Origin: Actinomycetota bacterium
GTDB taxonomy: Bacteria > Actinomycetota > Actinomycetes > Mycobacteriales > Mycobacteriaceae
Length of the DNA stretch: 5,965 bases
Direction of reading: 5' to 3'
Assembly: GCA_005787665.1 (NCBI GenBank)
Contig: SYAB01000374.1
Coordinates: 1-5,965 of the forward strand
Part shown: in pieces, positions 1 through 5,965 of the stretch
How positions within the stretch are numbered: position 1 is the stretch's first letter
Layout: each line of letters opens with the position of its first letter
Program-made: the position numbers and the translations under genes
Notes under the pieces: generated by a model
What the model saw: only the letters and a program-made list of their open reading frames with translations
Databases searched by the model: none
Told to the model about the DNA's origin: nothing

Positions 1-314
<314 letters not shown>

Positions 315-317
315 CGC

Positions 318-1973
318 TCAGCCGCCCTGGGCGGTGCGCAGCGCGTCGCGGAACTGATCGACGGTCGCCAGATCGGCCGCCACCGGGGCGGCGATCTCCC
401 GCTCGGCGACCAGCGCGACCTCGGTTCGCAGTGCCTCCCGCGCCGCCCGGGCCGCGCGGGAGGCACTGGTGCGTGCCAGAACCCTGCCGAAACCTGCGAG
501 GACGATGCCGCCCAGCAGGCCGACGATGAGCAGCAGTGTGGGCACCGGGAAGCCCTCCACGGTCGGCGCCTGCGCGACAGGGAACTGAAGATAGGCCAGT
601 GCGGCAAGGGCGAGCAGCCACAATCCGCCGGCCACGGCGAGGGCGAAGAGCGCCCACTGCAGCACCCCGAAGGCACCCCACCAGCGCGGGTTGCGCGTCG
701 GGACCAGCGGAGCGCGGGTGACGGCCTGGTCGAGATGGTCGGTCAGCGCGGCCGAGGCGCGGTCGGCCACCGCGCGGGCGCTCTGCACCCATGCCTGCGG
801 TGCGCCCGCGCTGGCCTGGTCGGCGTACTCCATCACCGCGGTGTTGGCCCGCGCCCTGGCTACCGGATCGTTGGACGGCAGCGAGGACCGCACCAGCCGC
901 GGGTCGACGCCGGGACGTTCCAGCCGTAGCTGAGCCACCGGGTCCTTCCGCAGACGAGCCAACCATTTCAGCGGCGGCCAGCCCACCGCCTGGACCGCCT
1001 TGTGCCGACTGGATTTCTCGATCGCCGCGGCGATCACCGGTGCGCCGGCCGCCTCGGTCAGTGCGTCGGTCAGATGCTCGACGTCGGCCGGACGGGACCC
1101 GGCGACCGGCGTACCGGGATCCTGCGCGGCCCGAGCCAGGTTGTCGGCGGCGGTGGCGACGTCGGCGGCGGATCTGGCCAGCGCGGTGCGGCGTCCGGTG
1201 ACCGCGCTGAGGATCCGCTCGGCGAGACCCTCCAGACCTTCGCCGCTGCGGTTGGACGTCGCCAGCACCACGGCGTCGGACAGACCGTCCTCGGCGACCA
1301 GTCGCCGCAGATGAGACAGGCATTGCTGCGCCTCGGCGACGGTCAGCCGGTCCACCTGGTTGAGCACCACGACCGTCACGTCGTCGTGCCGGGAGAACCG
1401 CCGCAGGTACTGCTCGTGCACCAGGGCGTCGGCGTACTTCTGCGGGTCGAGCACCCACACCATCAGGTCGACTCGCTCCACGAAGTGGTCGACGTACGCG
1501 CGGTGCTCGGAGTGGGTGGAGTCGTGGTCGGGCAGGTCGATGAGGACCAGATCGGCCAGTGCCGCCGCGCCGTCGTCGACGACATGCCAGCGGGTGACAC
1601 CGAGCCACTGCAACAGCGCGACGGTCTCCGGGTTCTCCTGCCAGATCGCGGCCAGCGGCTCCGATGTGGTGGGGCGCAGCACCCCGGCCTTGGCCACCTC
1701 CGCGCCGACGATGGAGTTGAACAGGGTGCTCTTCCCTGCGCCGGTGGAACCCGCGAACGCCACGACGGTGAGCTGTTCGGACAGCCCCCTGCGGGCTTGC
1801 GCCCGGTCGGCAACGACGCGGGCCTGCTCCACCGCCGCCGGTGCCAACCGGCCTTCGCCGAGATCGGCGGCCTGGGCCAGCGCCGCCAGCCTGCGGTCCA
1901 GCGCAGCGCCGTCGATGGCGACCGGTGCGTCGGCGCGCAGCGGGTTGAGTCGCGCGAACAGGTCCTTCATCAT
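318..1973 (-). CDS. Dynamin-like membrane GTPase, distal member of a pair (DynB-like)
   Basis: This is a predicted membrane-anchored GTPase of 551 residues. Visible motifs are a P-loop GSTGAGKS (about 75-82), the GVLRPTT switch I region (97-103), DLPD in place of DxxG (146-149), KYADA (179-183), NQVD as the NKxD base-recognition motif (205-208) and a possible G5 at TSNRSGEG (from 239). After a helical middle come two strongly hydrophobic segments (about 431-462 and 477-500) and an Arg/Ala/Glu-rich helical tail. P-loop head, helical stalk and paired membrane segments are the layout of bacterial dynamin-like proteins, which remodel or stabilise membranes; the two membrane helices resemble Streptomyces DynB. 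The ATG at 1973 was chosen because it overlaps the upstream TGA as TGATG and has GGTGGA 7 bases ahead. A GTG at 2009 would add 12 residues but overlaps the upstream gene by 37 bases, and ATG 1970 is also possible. The GTPase fold is clear; the cellular role is inference, and no gene symbol is given. Confidence 0.85.
   Translation of the reverse strand: MMKDLFARLNPLRADAPVAIDGAALDRRLAALAQAADLGEGRLAPAAVEQARVVADRAQARRGLSEQLTVVAFAGSTGAGKSTLFNSIVGAEVAKAGVLRPTTSEPLAAIWQENPETVALLQWLGVTRWHVVDDGAAALADLVLIDLPDHDSTHSEHRAYVDHFVERVDLMVWVLDPQKYADALVHEQYLRRFSRHDDVTVVVLNQVDRLTVAEAQQCLSHLRRLVAEDGLSDAVVLATSNRSGEGLEGLAERILSAVTGRRTALARSAADVATAADNLARAAQDPGTPVAGSRPADVEHLTDALTEAAGAPVIAAAIEKSSRHKAVQAVGWPPLKWLARLRKDPVAQLRLERPGVDPRLVRSSLPSNDPVARARANTAVMEYADQASAGAPQAWVQSARAVADRASAALTDHLDQAVTRAPLVPTRNPRWWGAFGVLQWALFALAVAGGLWLLALAALAYLQFPVAQAPTVEGFPVPTLLLIVGLLGGIVLAGFGRVLARTSASRAARAAREALRTEVALVAEREIAAPVAADLATVDQFRDALRTAQGG
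429..468. repeat. Perfect 15-bp inverted repeat inside the GTPase 3' end; possible ilvC terminator
   Basis: The arms 429-443 (CAGTGCCTCCCGCGC) and 454-468 (GCGCGGGAGGCACTG) are exact reverse complements. They flank a 10-base loop that itself contains the palindrome GCCCGGGC (445-452). The repeat begins 114 bases past the ilvC stop and lies in the codons for the Ala/Arg-rich tail of the minus-strand GTPase (around SASRAARAAREAL). In RNA from either strand it would form a very stable GC-rich hairpin. There is no U-tract after it on either strand, so it is not a classical intrinsic terminator, though U-poor hairpin terminators have been proposed in mycobacteria. It may end or stabilise ilvC read-through transcripts, or be a by-product of alternating Arg/Ala codons. 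The repeat is certain; its function is unproven. Confidence 0.6.
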
Positions 1974-1986
1974 CAGCCGTTCCACC
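1971..1986 (-). promoter_or_regulatory. Coupled stop/start (TGATG) with ribosome binding site for the distal GTPase
   Basis: On the minus strand the stop TGA of the upstream GTPase (1975-1973) shares its A with the ATG of the downstream GTPase (1973-1971). GGTGGA (1986-1981) lies 7 bases before that ATG and is a fair Shine-Dalgarno match. This arrangement favours re-initiation by the ribosome finishing the first gene, so the two GTPases would be made in linked amounts. A second ATG follows immediately at 1970-1968. Confidence 0.7.
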
Positions 1987-3772
1987 AATCCCGCACTGTC
2001 TCGCGCCACGTCCGTCGGCGCTCCGACGGGTCTCCGGGTACCGGCGGACTGGTGGGCAGAACCGTCTGGGCGTCCTCGGCCTGGCGGGCCCGCTCAACCT
2101 CCAGGGTGGCGGCCCGCAGGCGGGTGGGTAGCCCGGGGTCCAGGTCCAGCGCGTCCAGGCGGGACAGGAAACGCTGCTGCTCCTCGGCCATCAACGCGGC
2201 GACGCGTTCCTCGAGTTTCTCCATGGCGCTCTTCGACATTCGCCGCACACCGTCCTCGCCGAAGACCGCCTCGAGCAGTTTCTGGGCTAGCGCGGTCGAG
2301 GCGCCGGCGATGCCCACCTCTGCTCCGGACAGGCCGCCGGTGGTCGAGAACACCGCCACCATCAGCGCCAGTGCGACGGCGTTGACGCCGTAGGCCATCG
2401 CCCGCGCGGTCTGGCGTTTGTCCGCCCCCTCGGTCCGGATCATCTCGAGCAGGTCGCCCTGCCAGGCCCGCACCAGTTCGGCGGCGCGGTCGGGGAATTC
2501 CGCCGACGCCCGGGCCAGGTCGGACCCGCCGAGCAGAGCGCGCCCGGCATCGTCAGCGCGCCACGAACGGTCCGCCTGCCGCGCGGCGTCGTTGGCGGCA
2601 TCGACGAGCAGGCTGGCCAGGCCCGATTCGATTGCCTCGCTGACTTTTTCCGGTGGCGCCGGCTCGCCGCGAACCGCCGCACTGATGCGGTCACGCAGCC
2701 GGCCCACGCCCTCTTCCAGCCGTTTGAGCAACTGTCCGGTGCCCACGAACTCCTGCCAGCGGGCCAGCACCTCGCCGCGCATGAGGGAGCCGTCCGACGC
2801 GGCCTCCTCCAACGTGGCGAGCGCCCGCGTGTACGGCGCTGCGACCGCATCGCGCAGCCGCTCTGCGGTATCCAGTTGTTGCGCAACGGCATCGGTGACC
2901 ATCGGTATTTCGGCGACGATCCGGCCGACGGCGCCGTCGACGGTCCGGCGGGCCACCGCTGCGCGCATGGCCGCATCGTCGACGAGATCCCTCAGCCAGG
3001 TCTGCATCGCCGCCGTGCGATCGGCGGGCAGCATCCCGTCCACCAACGGTGATTCGGGGATGACGAACAGCGGCGCGCCGGCAAGACGTTCGTCGGCCAG
3101 GACCTGGCGCACATGCGCCGTCACTTCGGCCATGGCTTCGGGGGGGACACGGTTCAGCACGATCACGACCGCGGCATTGCGGTCTACTGCGGCACGAAGG
3201 GCCGCCCACGGCACCGCGTCGGCGTACCGGGAGGCGGTGGTGACGAAGATCCACAGGTCTGCCGCCGACATCAGCATGCCCGCCATCTCGCGGTTGGCCT
3301 GCGACACCGAGTCGAGGTCGGGGGCGTCGAGCAGTCCCATGCCGGCGGGAACCTCGTCGAGGGCGACCAGGCGCAACCCGAACACATCGTCGGTACCGCC
3401 GAGTGCGGTCCCGCCGGTGATCCGGGGCAGCCGGGGCAGGATGTGGTCGGAGGCGAACCAGTCGGCGTCGGCCGGGTTATGGGCCAGTACCGGGTGGCGC
3501 GTCGTGGGCCGCAGCACCCCGGGAGTCGTCACCGGTTTGCCGACGAGGCTGTTGACCAGTGTCGACTTGCCGCTGCCGGTGGATCCACCCACGACGGCCA
3601 GCAGTGGCGCACCGGCGTCCCGAAGCCTGGGCACCACATAGTCGTCGAGCTGGTTGGTGAAGGTTGCGGCGAGGGTGCGGGCGGCCTCGGACCCCGCGGC
3701 AGGTAGCGGAATCCGCACCTGTCCCAGGGCCTCGCGCAGCGACTCCAACGGTGGCAGCAGAGGTCCGGACAC
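1973..3772 (-). CDS. Dynamin-like GTPase, proximal member of the pair (DynA-like), degenerate G4 motif
   Basis: This is a predicted membrane-associated GTPase of 599 residues from the chosen start. Its P-loop GSTGSGKS is at about 63-70, followed by GVLRPTT (85-91), DAPD in place of DxxG (149-152), RYADA (182-186) and NRVP (207-210) where NKxD is expected. The missing aspartate suggests weak or altered guanine selectivity. A long helical region follows, then two moderately hydrophobic stretches (about 459-475, containing AVALALMVAVF, and 483-505) that may form a membrane hairpin or paddle. After these comes a charged, probably coiled-coil segment (from about 512) and a Pro-rich tail ending in DWWNG. 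Shared motifs show it is a diverged paralogue of the next gene, to which it is coupled. GTG 3772 was preferred because AGGA lies 7 bases ahead; the in-frame GTG at 3790 adds 6 residues but has no visible ribosome site. It probably shares a transcript with the oxidoreductase upstream. A dynamin-like role is inference from layout; the P-loop GTPase call is firm. Confidence 0.84.
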   Translation of the reverse strand: MSGPLLPPLESLREALGQVRIPLPAAGSEAARTLAATFTNQLDDYVVPRLRDAGAPLLAVVGGSTGSGKSTLVNSLVGKPVTTPGVLRPTTRHPVLAHNPADADWFASDHILPRLPRITGGTALGGTDDVFGLRLVALDEVPAGMGLLDAPDLDSVSQANREMAGMLMSAADLWIFVTTASRYADAVPWAALRAAVDRNAAVVIVLNRVPPEAMAEVTAHVRQVLADERLAGAPLFVIPESPLVDGMLPADRTAAMQTWLRDLVDDAAMRAAVARRTVDGAVGRIVAEIPMVTDAVAQQLDTAERLRDAVAAPYTRALATLEEAASDGSLMRGEVLARWQEFVGTGQLLKRLEEGVGRLRDRISAAVRGEPAPPEKVSEAIESGLASLLVDAANDAARQADRSWRADDAGRALLGGSDLARASAEFPDRAAELVRAWQGDLLEMIRTEGADKRQTARAMAYGVNAVALALMVAVFSTTGGLSGAEVGIAGASTALAQKLLEAVFGEDGVRRMSKSAMEKLEERVAALMAEEQQRFLSRLDALDLDPGLPTRLRAATLEVERARQAEDAQTVLPTSPPVPGDPSERRRTWRETVRDWWNG

Positions 3773-3779
3773 CGGTTCA

Positions 3780-3783
3780 TCCT
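3780..3783 (-). promoter_or_regulatory. Ribosome binding site deciding the proximal GTPase start
   Basis: AGGA at 3783-3780 on the minus strand sits 7 bases before GTG 3772. The alternative GTG at 3790 is preceded by CTCGACCGCCCTG, which has no purine-rich match to the 16S tail. This supports the shorter protein, but only moderately, because weak or absent ribosome sites are common in mycobacteria and inside operons. Confidence 0.5.
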
Positions 3784-3820
3784 GCCGCACCAGGGCGGTC
3801 GAGGGTGAGCGGTTGTCCAG

Positions 3821-5248
3821 CTAAGGCCGCAGCGACGGGACCGGCAGTCCGAACTCGCGCGTGAGCACCGTCCGCGCGGCGTAGTAGCCGCTCATCCCGT
3901 GCACCCCACCACCGGGCGGGGTGGCCGATGAGCACAGGTAGGCCCCGGGAATGGGTGTGCTCCACGGGTTCACCCGCGGAGTGGGGCCCAACAGGGCCCG
4001 CAGCACCGAGTTACCGCCCACCCCGATATCCCCGCCGACGTAGTTGGCGTCGTGCAGGTTCAGGTCCGAGGCCGGGACTCCGCGTGCGGCCACGACGGTA
4101 TCGGCGAAGCCCGGCGCGAAGCGTTCCATCACGGCGGTGATGACCGCGGTCTGGTCGACGGTGGACCCGGCCGGCACGTGGGCGTAGGTCCAGAACGGCC
4201 GACGGCCTTGCGCGTCGCTACGACTCGGGTCGGCGGTGAAGGACTGCGCGGCCAGCACCATCGGCCACTCGGCGTGCCGGCCTGCGGCGATCTGCTTCTC
4301 GGCACGGGCCATCTGGGCGCGGGTGCCACCGAGGTGCAGCGTAGCGGCGCCGGCCAGCCGCGGATCCGTCCATGGAATATCCTGGGAGAGAACGAAATCC
4401 ACTTTGGCCACGCCGGGACCGAACCGGTAGCCGTGGAGGGATCGGGCGTAGCGGGACGGCATGGTGTCGCGGTAGATGTCCAGCAGCGCGGTGGGGGCGG
4501 TGTCGTAGAGCACCACGCCGGGCGGGGGAGCGGTGACGGTGATCCCGGCGTGCAGTTCGCCGCCGTGGGCGCGCAGGTCGTCGATCAGGGCATCGGCGAT
4601 GGCCTGGCTGCCGCCTACCGGCACCGGCCAGCCCACGGTGTGGGCCAGCGTCGCCAGCAGCAGCCCGGCGCCGGCGGCCACCAGTGACGGCATTCGCGCG
4701 ATGGTGTGTGCGGCGACGCCGGTGAACAACGCGCGGGCATCCTCGCCGCGAAGCCGTCCCCAGGCGGGGGTGCCCTGCTCGAGCATCCGCTGCCCGAGCA
4801 GCACCGCCGCCGGGAGATCGGGCGGTAGGGAACGCTTGTCGCCGATCAGGAACGCCACCACGTCCTCGCCGCGGTCGGCCAGGGGTCCCAGCAGATGCCG
4901 CCAGGAGTCACCGTGCTGCAGGCCCGCGCAGGTGCGTTCCAGATCGTGCCAGCCGATCACCGCGGGACGGTCGGGCAGCGGATTGGCATAGGAGATGTCC
5001 GGAACCACAAGCTGGACTCCACGCGCCCGCAGATCGAACTCGGCGAAGAACGGTGACGCCAGCGCCAGCGGGTGGATCGCCGAGCAGATGTCGTGGCGGA
5101 TGTCCGGGTACTCGGGATCCGTGAGCGTGCGTGCGCCCCCGCCGAGGGTGGGCTGGGCCTCCAGAACCTGCACTTTCAGGCCGGCACGGGCGCACACCAC
5201 GGCCGCGGACAGCCCGTTGGGGCCGCTGCCGACCACGGTGACGTCCAT
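3821..5248 (-). CDS. FAD-dependent oxidoreductase, phytoene-desaturase/amine-oxidase-like (Rv2997-type)
   Basis: This 475-residue flavoprotein probably oxidises or desaturates a hydrophobic substrate, but the substrate is unknown. The N-terminus has the dinucleotide-binding fold: VVGSGPNGLSAA with GxGxxG at 7-12, Glu30 in VLEAQ at the position that binds the adenosine ribose, and the GGGAR turn (36-40). GWPVPVGGSQAIADAL (206-221) is a stretch typical of CrtI-like proteins. The C-terminal SATPPGGGVHGMSGYYAA (440-457) corresponds to the second FAD-binding motif of the family. Length fits a complete protein, and no signal peptide is seen. No phytoene synthase or other carotenoid gene is in the window, so a carotenoid role should not be assumed. 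It is divergent from serA, as I recall for Rv2997 and serA1 in M. tuberculosis. It is followed, 48 bases after its TAG (3823-3821), by the GTPase pair, with no promoter visible between, so one transcript is likely. ATG 5248 was chosen because the FAD motif begins almost at once. Confidence 0.88.
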   Translation of the reverse strand: MDVTVVGSGPNGLSAAVVCARAGLKVQVLEAQPTLGGGARTLTDPEYPDIRHDICSAIHPLALASPFFAEFDLRARGVQLVVPDISYANPLPDRPAVIGWHDLERTCAGLQHGDSWRHLLGPLADRGEDVVAFLIGDKRSLPPDLPAAVLLGQRMLEQGTPAWGRLRGEDARALFTGVAAHTIARMPSLVAAGAGLLLATLAHTVGWPVPVGGSQAIADALIDDLRAHGGELHAGITVTAPPPGVVLYDTAPTALLDIYRDTMPSRYARSLHGYRFGPGVAKVDFVLSQDIPWTDPRLAGAATLHLGGTRAQMARAEKQIAAGRHAEWPMVLAAQSFTADPSRSDAQGRRPFWTYAHVPAGSTVDQTAVITAVMERFAPGFADTVVAARGVPASDLNLHDANYVGGDIGVGGNSVLRALLGPTPRVNPWSTPIPGAYLCSSATPPGGGVHGMSGYYAARTVLTREFGLPVPSLRP

Positions 5249-5254
5249 CTAGCG

Positions 5255-5260
5255 ATTACA
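5255..5260 (-). promoter_or_regulatory. Possible -10 element for the oxidoreductase gene, leaderless transcript
   Basis: On the minus strand TGTAAT (5260-5255) is followed by six bases and then the A of ATG 5248. That is the spacing expected if transcription starts on the start codon itself. No Shine-Dalgarno sequence lies at a usable distance: the GGGG at 5264-5261 is 12 bases away. The match to the mycobacterial TANNNT consensus is imperfect (G at the second base) and no -35 element is obvious, so this is a weak call. Confidence 0.35.
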
Positions 5261-5277
5261 CCCCATTCCCGGCCCTT

Positions 5278-5283
5278 TAGGCT
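5278..5283 (+). promoter_or_regulatory. Likely -10 element of serA (TAGGCT), leaderless start
   Basis: TAGGCT matches the mycobacterial -10 consensus TANNNT and ends six bases before GTG 5290, the spacing expected for a transcript whose first base is the G of the start codon. No good ribosome binding site precedes the start (only AGG at 5279-5281, 8 bases before it), which fits leaderless initiation. No convincing -35 box is seen. The element lies where the -35 region of the opposing oxidoreductase promoter would be, so the two promoters may compete. Confidence 0.45.
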
Positions 5284-5289
5284 GTGCCG

Positions 5290-5965
5290 GTGACTGTGCC
5301 CCCCAACACGCCCGTCGTGCTGATCGCCGACAAGCTCGCCGAATCGACCGTCGCCGCCCTTGGCGACCAGGTCGAGGTCCGTTGGGTCGACGGCCCGGAC
5401 CGGCCCAAACTACTGGAGGCGGTGGCCGACGCGGACGCCCTGCTGGTGCGTTCGGCCACCACCGTCGACGCCGAGGTGATCGCGGCTGGACCCAAGCTGA
5501 AGATCATCGCCCGTGCGGGTGTCGGCCTGGACAACGTCGACGTCGACGCCGCCACGGCTGCCGGCGTGCTGGTGGTCAACGCGCCGACGTCAAACATTCA
5601 CAGTGCCGCCGAGCATGCGTGCGCGCTGCTGCTCGCCGCGGCCCGCCAAATCCCGGCCGCCGATGCGACGTTGCGCGAGCACGCCTGGAAGCGGTCATCG
5701 TTCAACGGCACCGAGCTCTATGGCAAGACCGTCGGCGTCGTCGGTCTGGGCCGGATCGGCCAGCTGGTGGCCGCGCGCCTGGCGGCCTTCGGCACCCACG
5801 TGATCGCCTACGACCCGTACGTCCCGCCGGCGCGTGCCGCGCAGTTGGGTATCGAACTGCTGCCGCTGGACGATGTGCTGGCCCGCGCCGACTTCATCTC
5901 CGTGCACCTGCCCAAGACCAAGGAGACCGCCGGACTGCTCGGTGCCGAGGCGCTGGCCAAGACCA
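5290..5965 (+). CDS. serA: D-3-phosphoglycerate dehydrogenase, N-terminal part (3' end outside window)
   Basis: This enzyme catalyses the first step of serine synthesis, NAD+-dependent oxidation of 3-phosphoglycerate to 3-phosphohydroxypyruvate, in the cytoplasm. The first 225 codons are present, of about 530 in the long mycobacterial form. Visible are the first part of the substrate domain (VVLIADKL, then [10 protein letters not shown] at about 51-60), the [12 protein letters not shown] segment (74-85) and [14 protein letters not shown] (97-110), which precedes the NAD domain. The NAD domain shows GVVGLGRIG with GxGxxG at 152-157, and Asp175 at the end of the next strand as expected for NAD specificity. 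The catalytic His/Glu and the C-terminal intervening and ACT domains, which mediate serine inhibition, lie beyond the window. In-frame GTG codons at 5284, 5290 and 5296 are possible starts. GTG 5290 is preferred because TAGGCT is ideally placed for a leaderless transcript starting there. An in-frame TAG at 5278-5280 excludes starts further upstream. Identity is secure. Confidence 0.95.
   Translation, partial: MTVPPNTPVVLIADKLAESTVAALGDQVEVRWVDGPDRPKLLEAVADADALLVRSATTVDAEVIAAGPKLKIIARAGVGLDNVDVDAATAAGVLVVNAPTSNIHSAAEHACALLLAAARQIPAADATLREHAWKRSSFNGTELYGKTVGVVGLGRIGQLVAARLAAFGTHVIAYDPYVPPARAAQLGIELLPLDDVLARADFISVHLPKTKETAGLLGAEALAKT

Noticed and set aside
322..334. CCGCCC-T-GGGCGG hairpin just after the ilvC stop
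   Set aside because: It has at most 5 usable base pairs with a 3-base loop and no U-tract, so it is too weak to call as a terminator; such GC pairs are common here.
2376..2391. ACGGCGT-TG-ACGCCGT inverted repeat in the proximal GTPase gene
   Set aside because: The 7-base arms have only a 2-base loop, lie well inside a coding region and have no nearby promoter. This is not distinguishable from chance.
1002..2393. 463-codon plus-strand open frame antisense to both GTPases
   Set aside because: It is antisense to well-supported genes, crosses their junction, and its translation shows no recognisable domain or proper hydrophobic core. Long antisense frames are expected at this GC content.
2418..3641. 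407-codon plus-strand open frame antisense to the proximal GTPase
   Set aside because: The product is a Ser/Arg/Ala-rich shadow of the opposite coding strand with no motif and no ribosome site.
3791..3820. Possible separate promoter for the GTPase pair between the oxidoreductase stop and the GTPase start
   Set aside because: No TANNNT at a suitable distance and no -35-like box were found in the 30 bases. Co-transcription from upstream is simpler, although a promoter inside the oxidoreductase gene cannot be excluded.
4052..4687. 211-codon plus-strand open frame antisense to the oxidoreductase
   Set aside because: Gly/His/Val-rich shadow translation with no domain; the opposite strand encodes a complete flavoprotein.

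Overview
The window is a high-GC, densely packed chromosomal segment that reads as a mycobacterium, most likely a Mycolicibacterium-type species. The partial genes at both ends closely resemble mycobacterial IlvC and SerA1 as I remember them, codons end almost always in G or C, and GTG starts are common. No database search was possible, so the genus is an inference.

Layout from left to right: (1) The last ~104 codons of ilvC (ketol-acid reductoisomerase) on the + strand. (2) After only 3 bases, three minus-strand genes converge on ilvC. In transcription order they are an FAD-dependent amine-oxidase/phytoene-desaturase-like oxidoreductase (5248-3821), a large dynamin-like GTPase with hydrophobic segments (3772-1973), and a second dynamin-like GTPase with two clear C-terminal membrane segments (1973-318). 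The two GTPases overlap by one base (TGATG), and the oxidoreductase lies 48 bases (or 30, depending on start choice) upstream of them. (3) A 41-base divergent intergenic region (5249-5289) that probably carries back-to-back promoters. (4) The first 225 codons of serA (D-3-phosphoglycerate dehydrogenase) on the + strand.

The outer genes are housekeeping amino-acid biosynthesis: IlvC for branched-chain amino acids and SerA for serine. In M. tuberculosis, from memory, serA1 (Rv2996c) and ilvC (Rv3001c) flank Rv2997-Rv3000. The oxidoreductase here matches the Rv2997 position and orientation, divergent from serA1. The GTPase pair occupies the space between it and ilvC, where I recall different genes in M. 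tuberculosis.

The most interesting content is the tandem GTPase pair. The two proteins share the spacing and wording of several motifs (GSTGxGKS, GVLRPTT, DxPD, YADA) and so look like diverged paralogues. One has kept an NxxD base-recognition motif and the other has lost it. Such asymmetric, translationally coupled pairs are typical of bacterial dynamin-like proteins that act together on membranes, for example DynA/DynB of Streptomyces in septum stability. A perfect 15-bp inverted repeat inside the 3' end of the distal GTPase gene, 114 bases beyond the ilvC stop, may double as the ilvC terminator. I see no RNA genes, mobile elements, CRISPR arrays or attachment sites, and no gene-free stretch longer than 41 bases.
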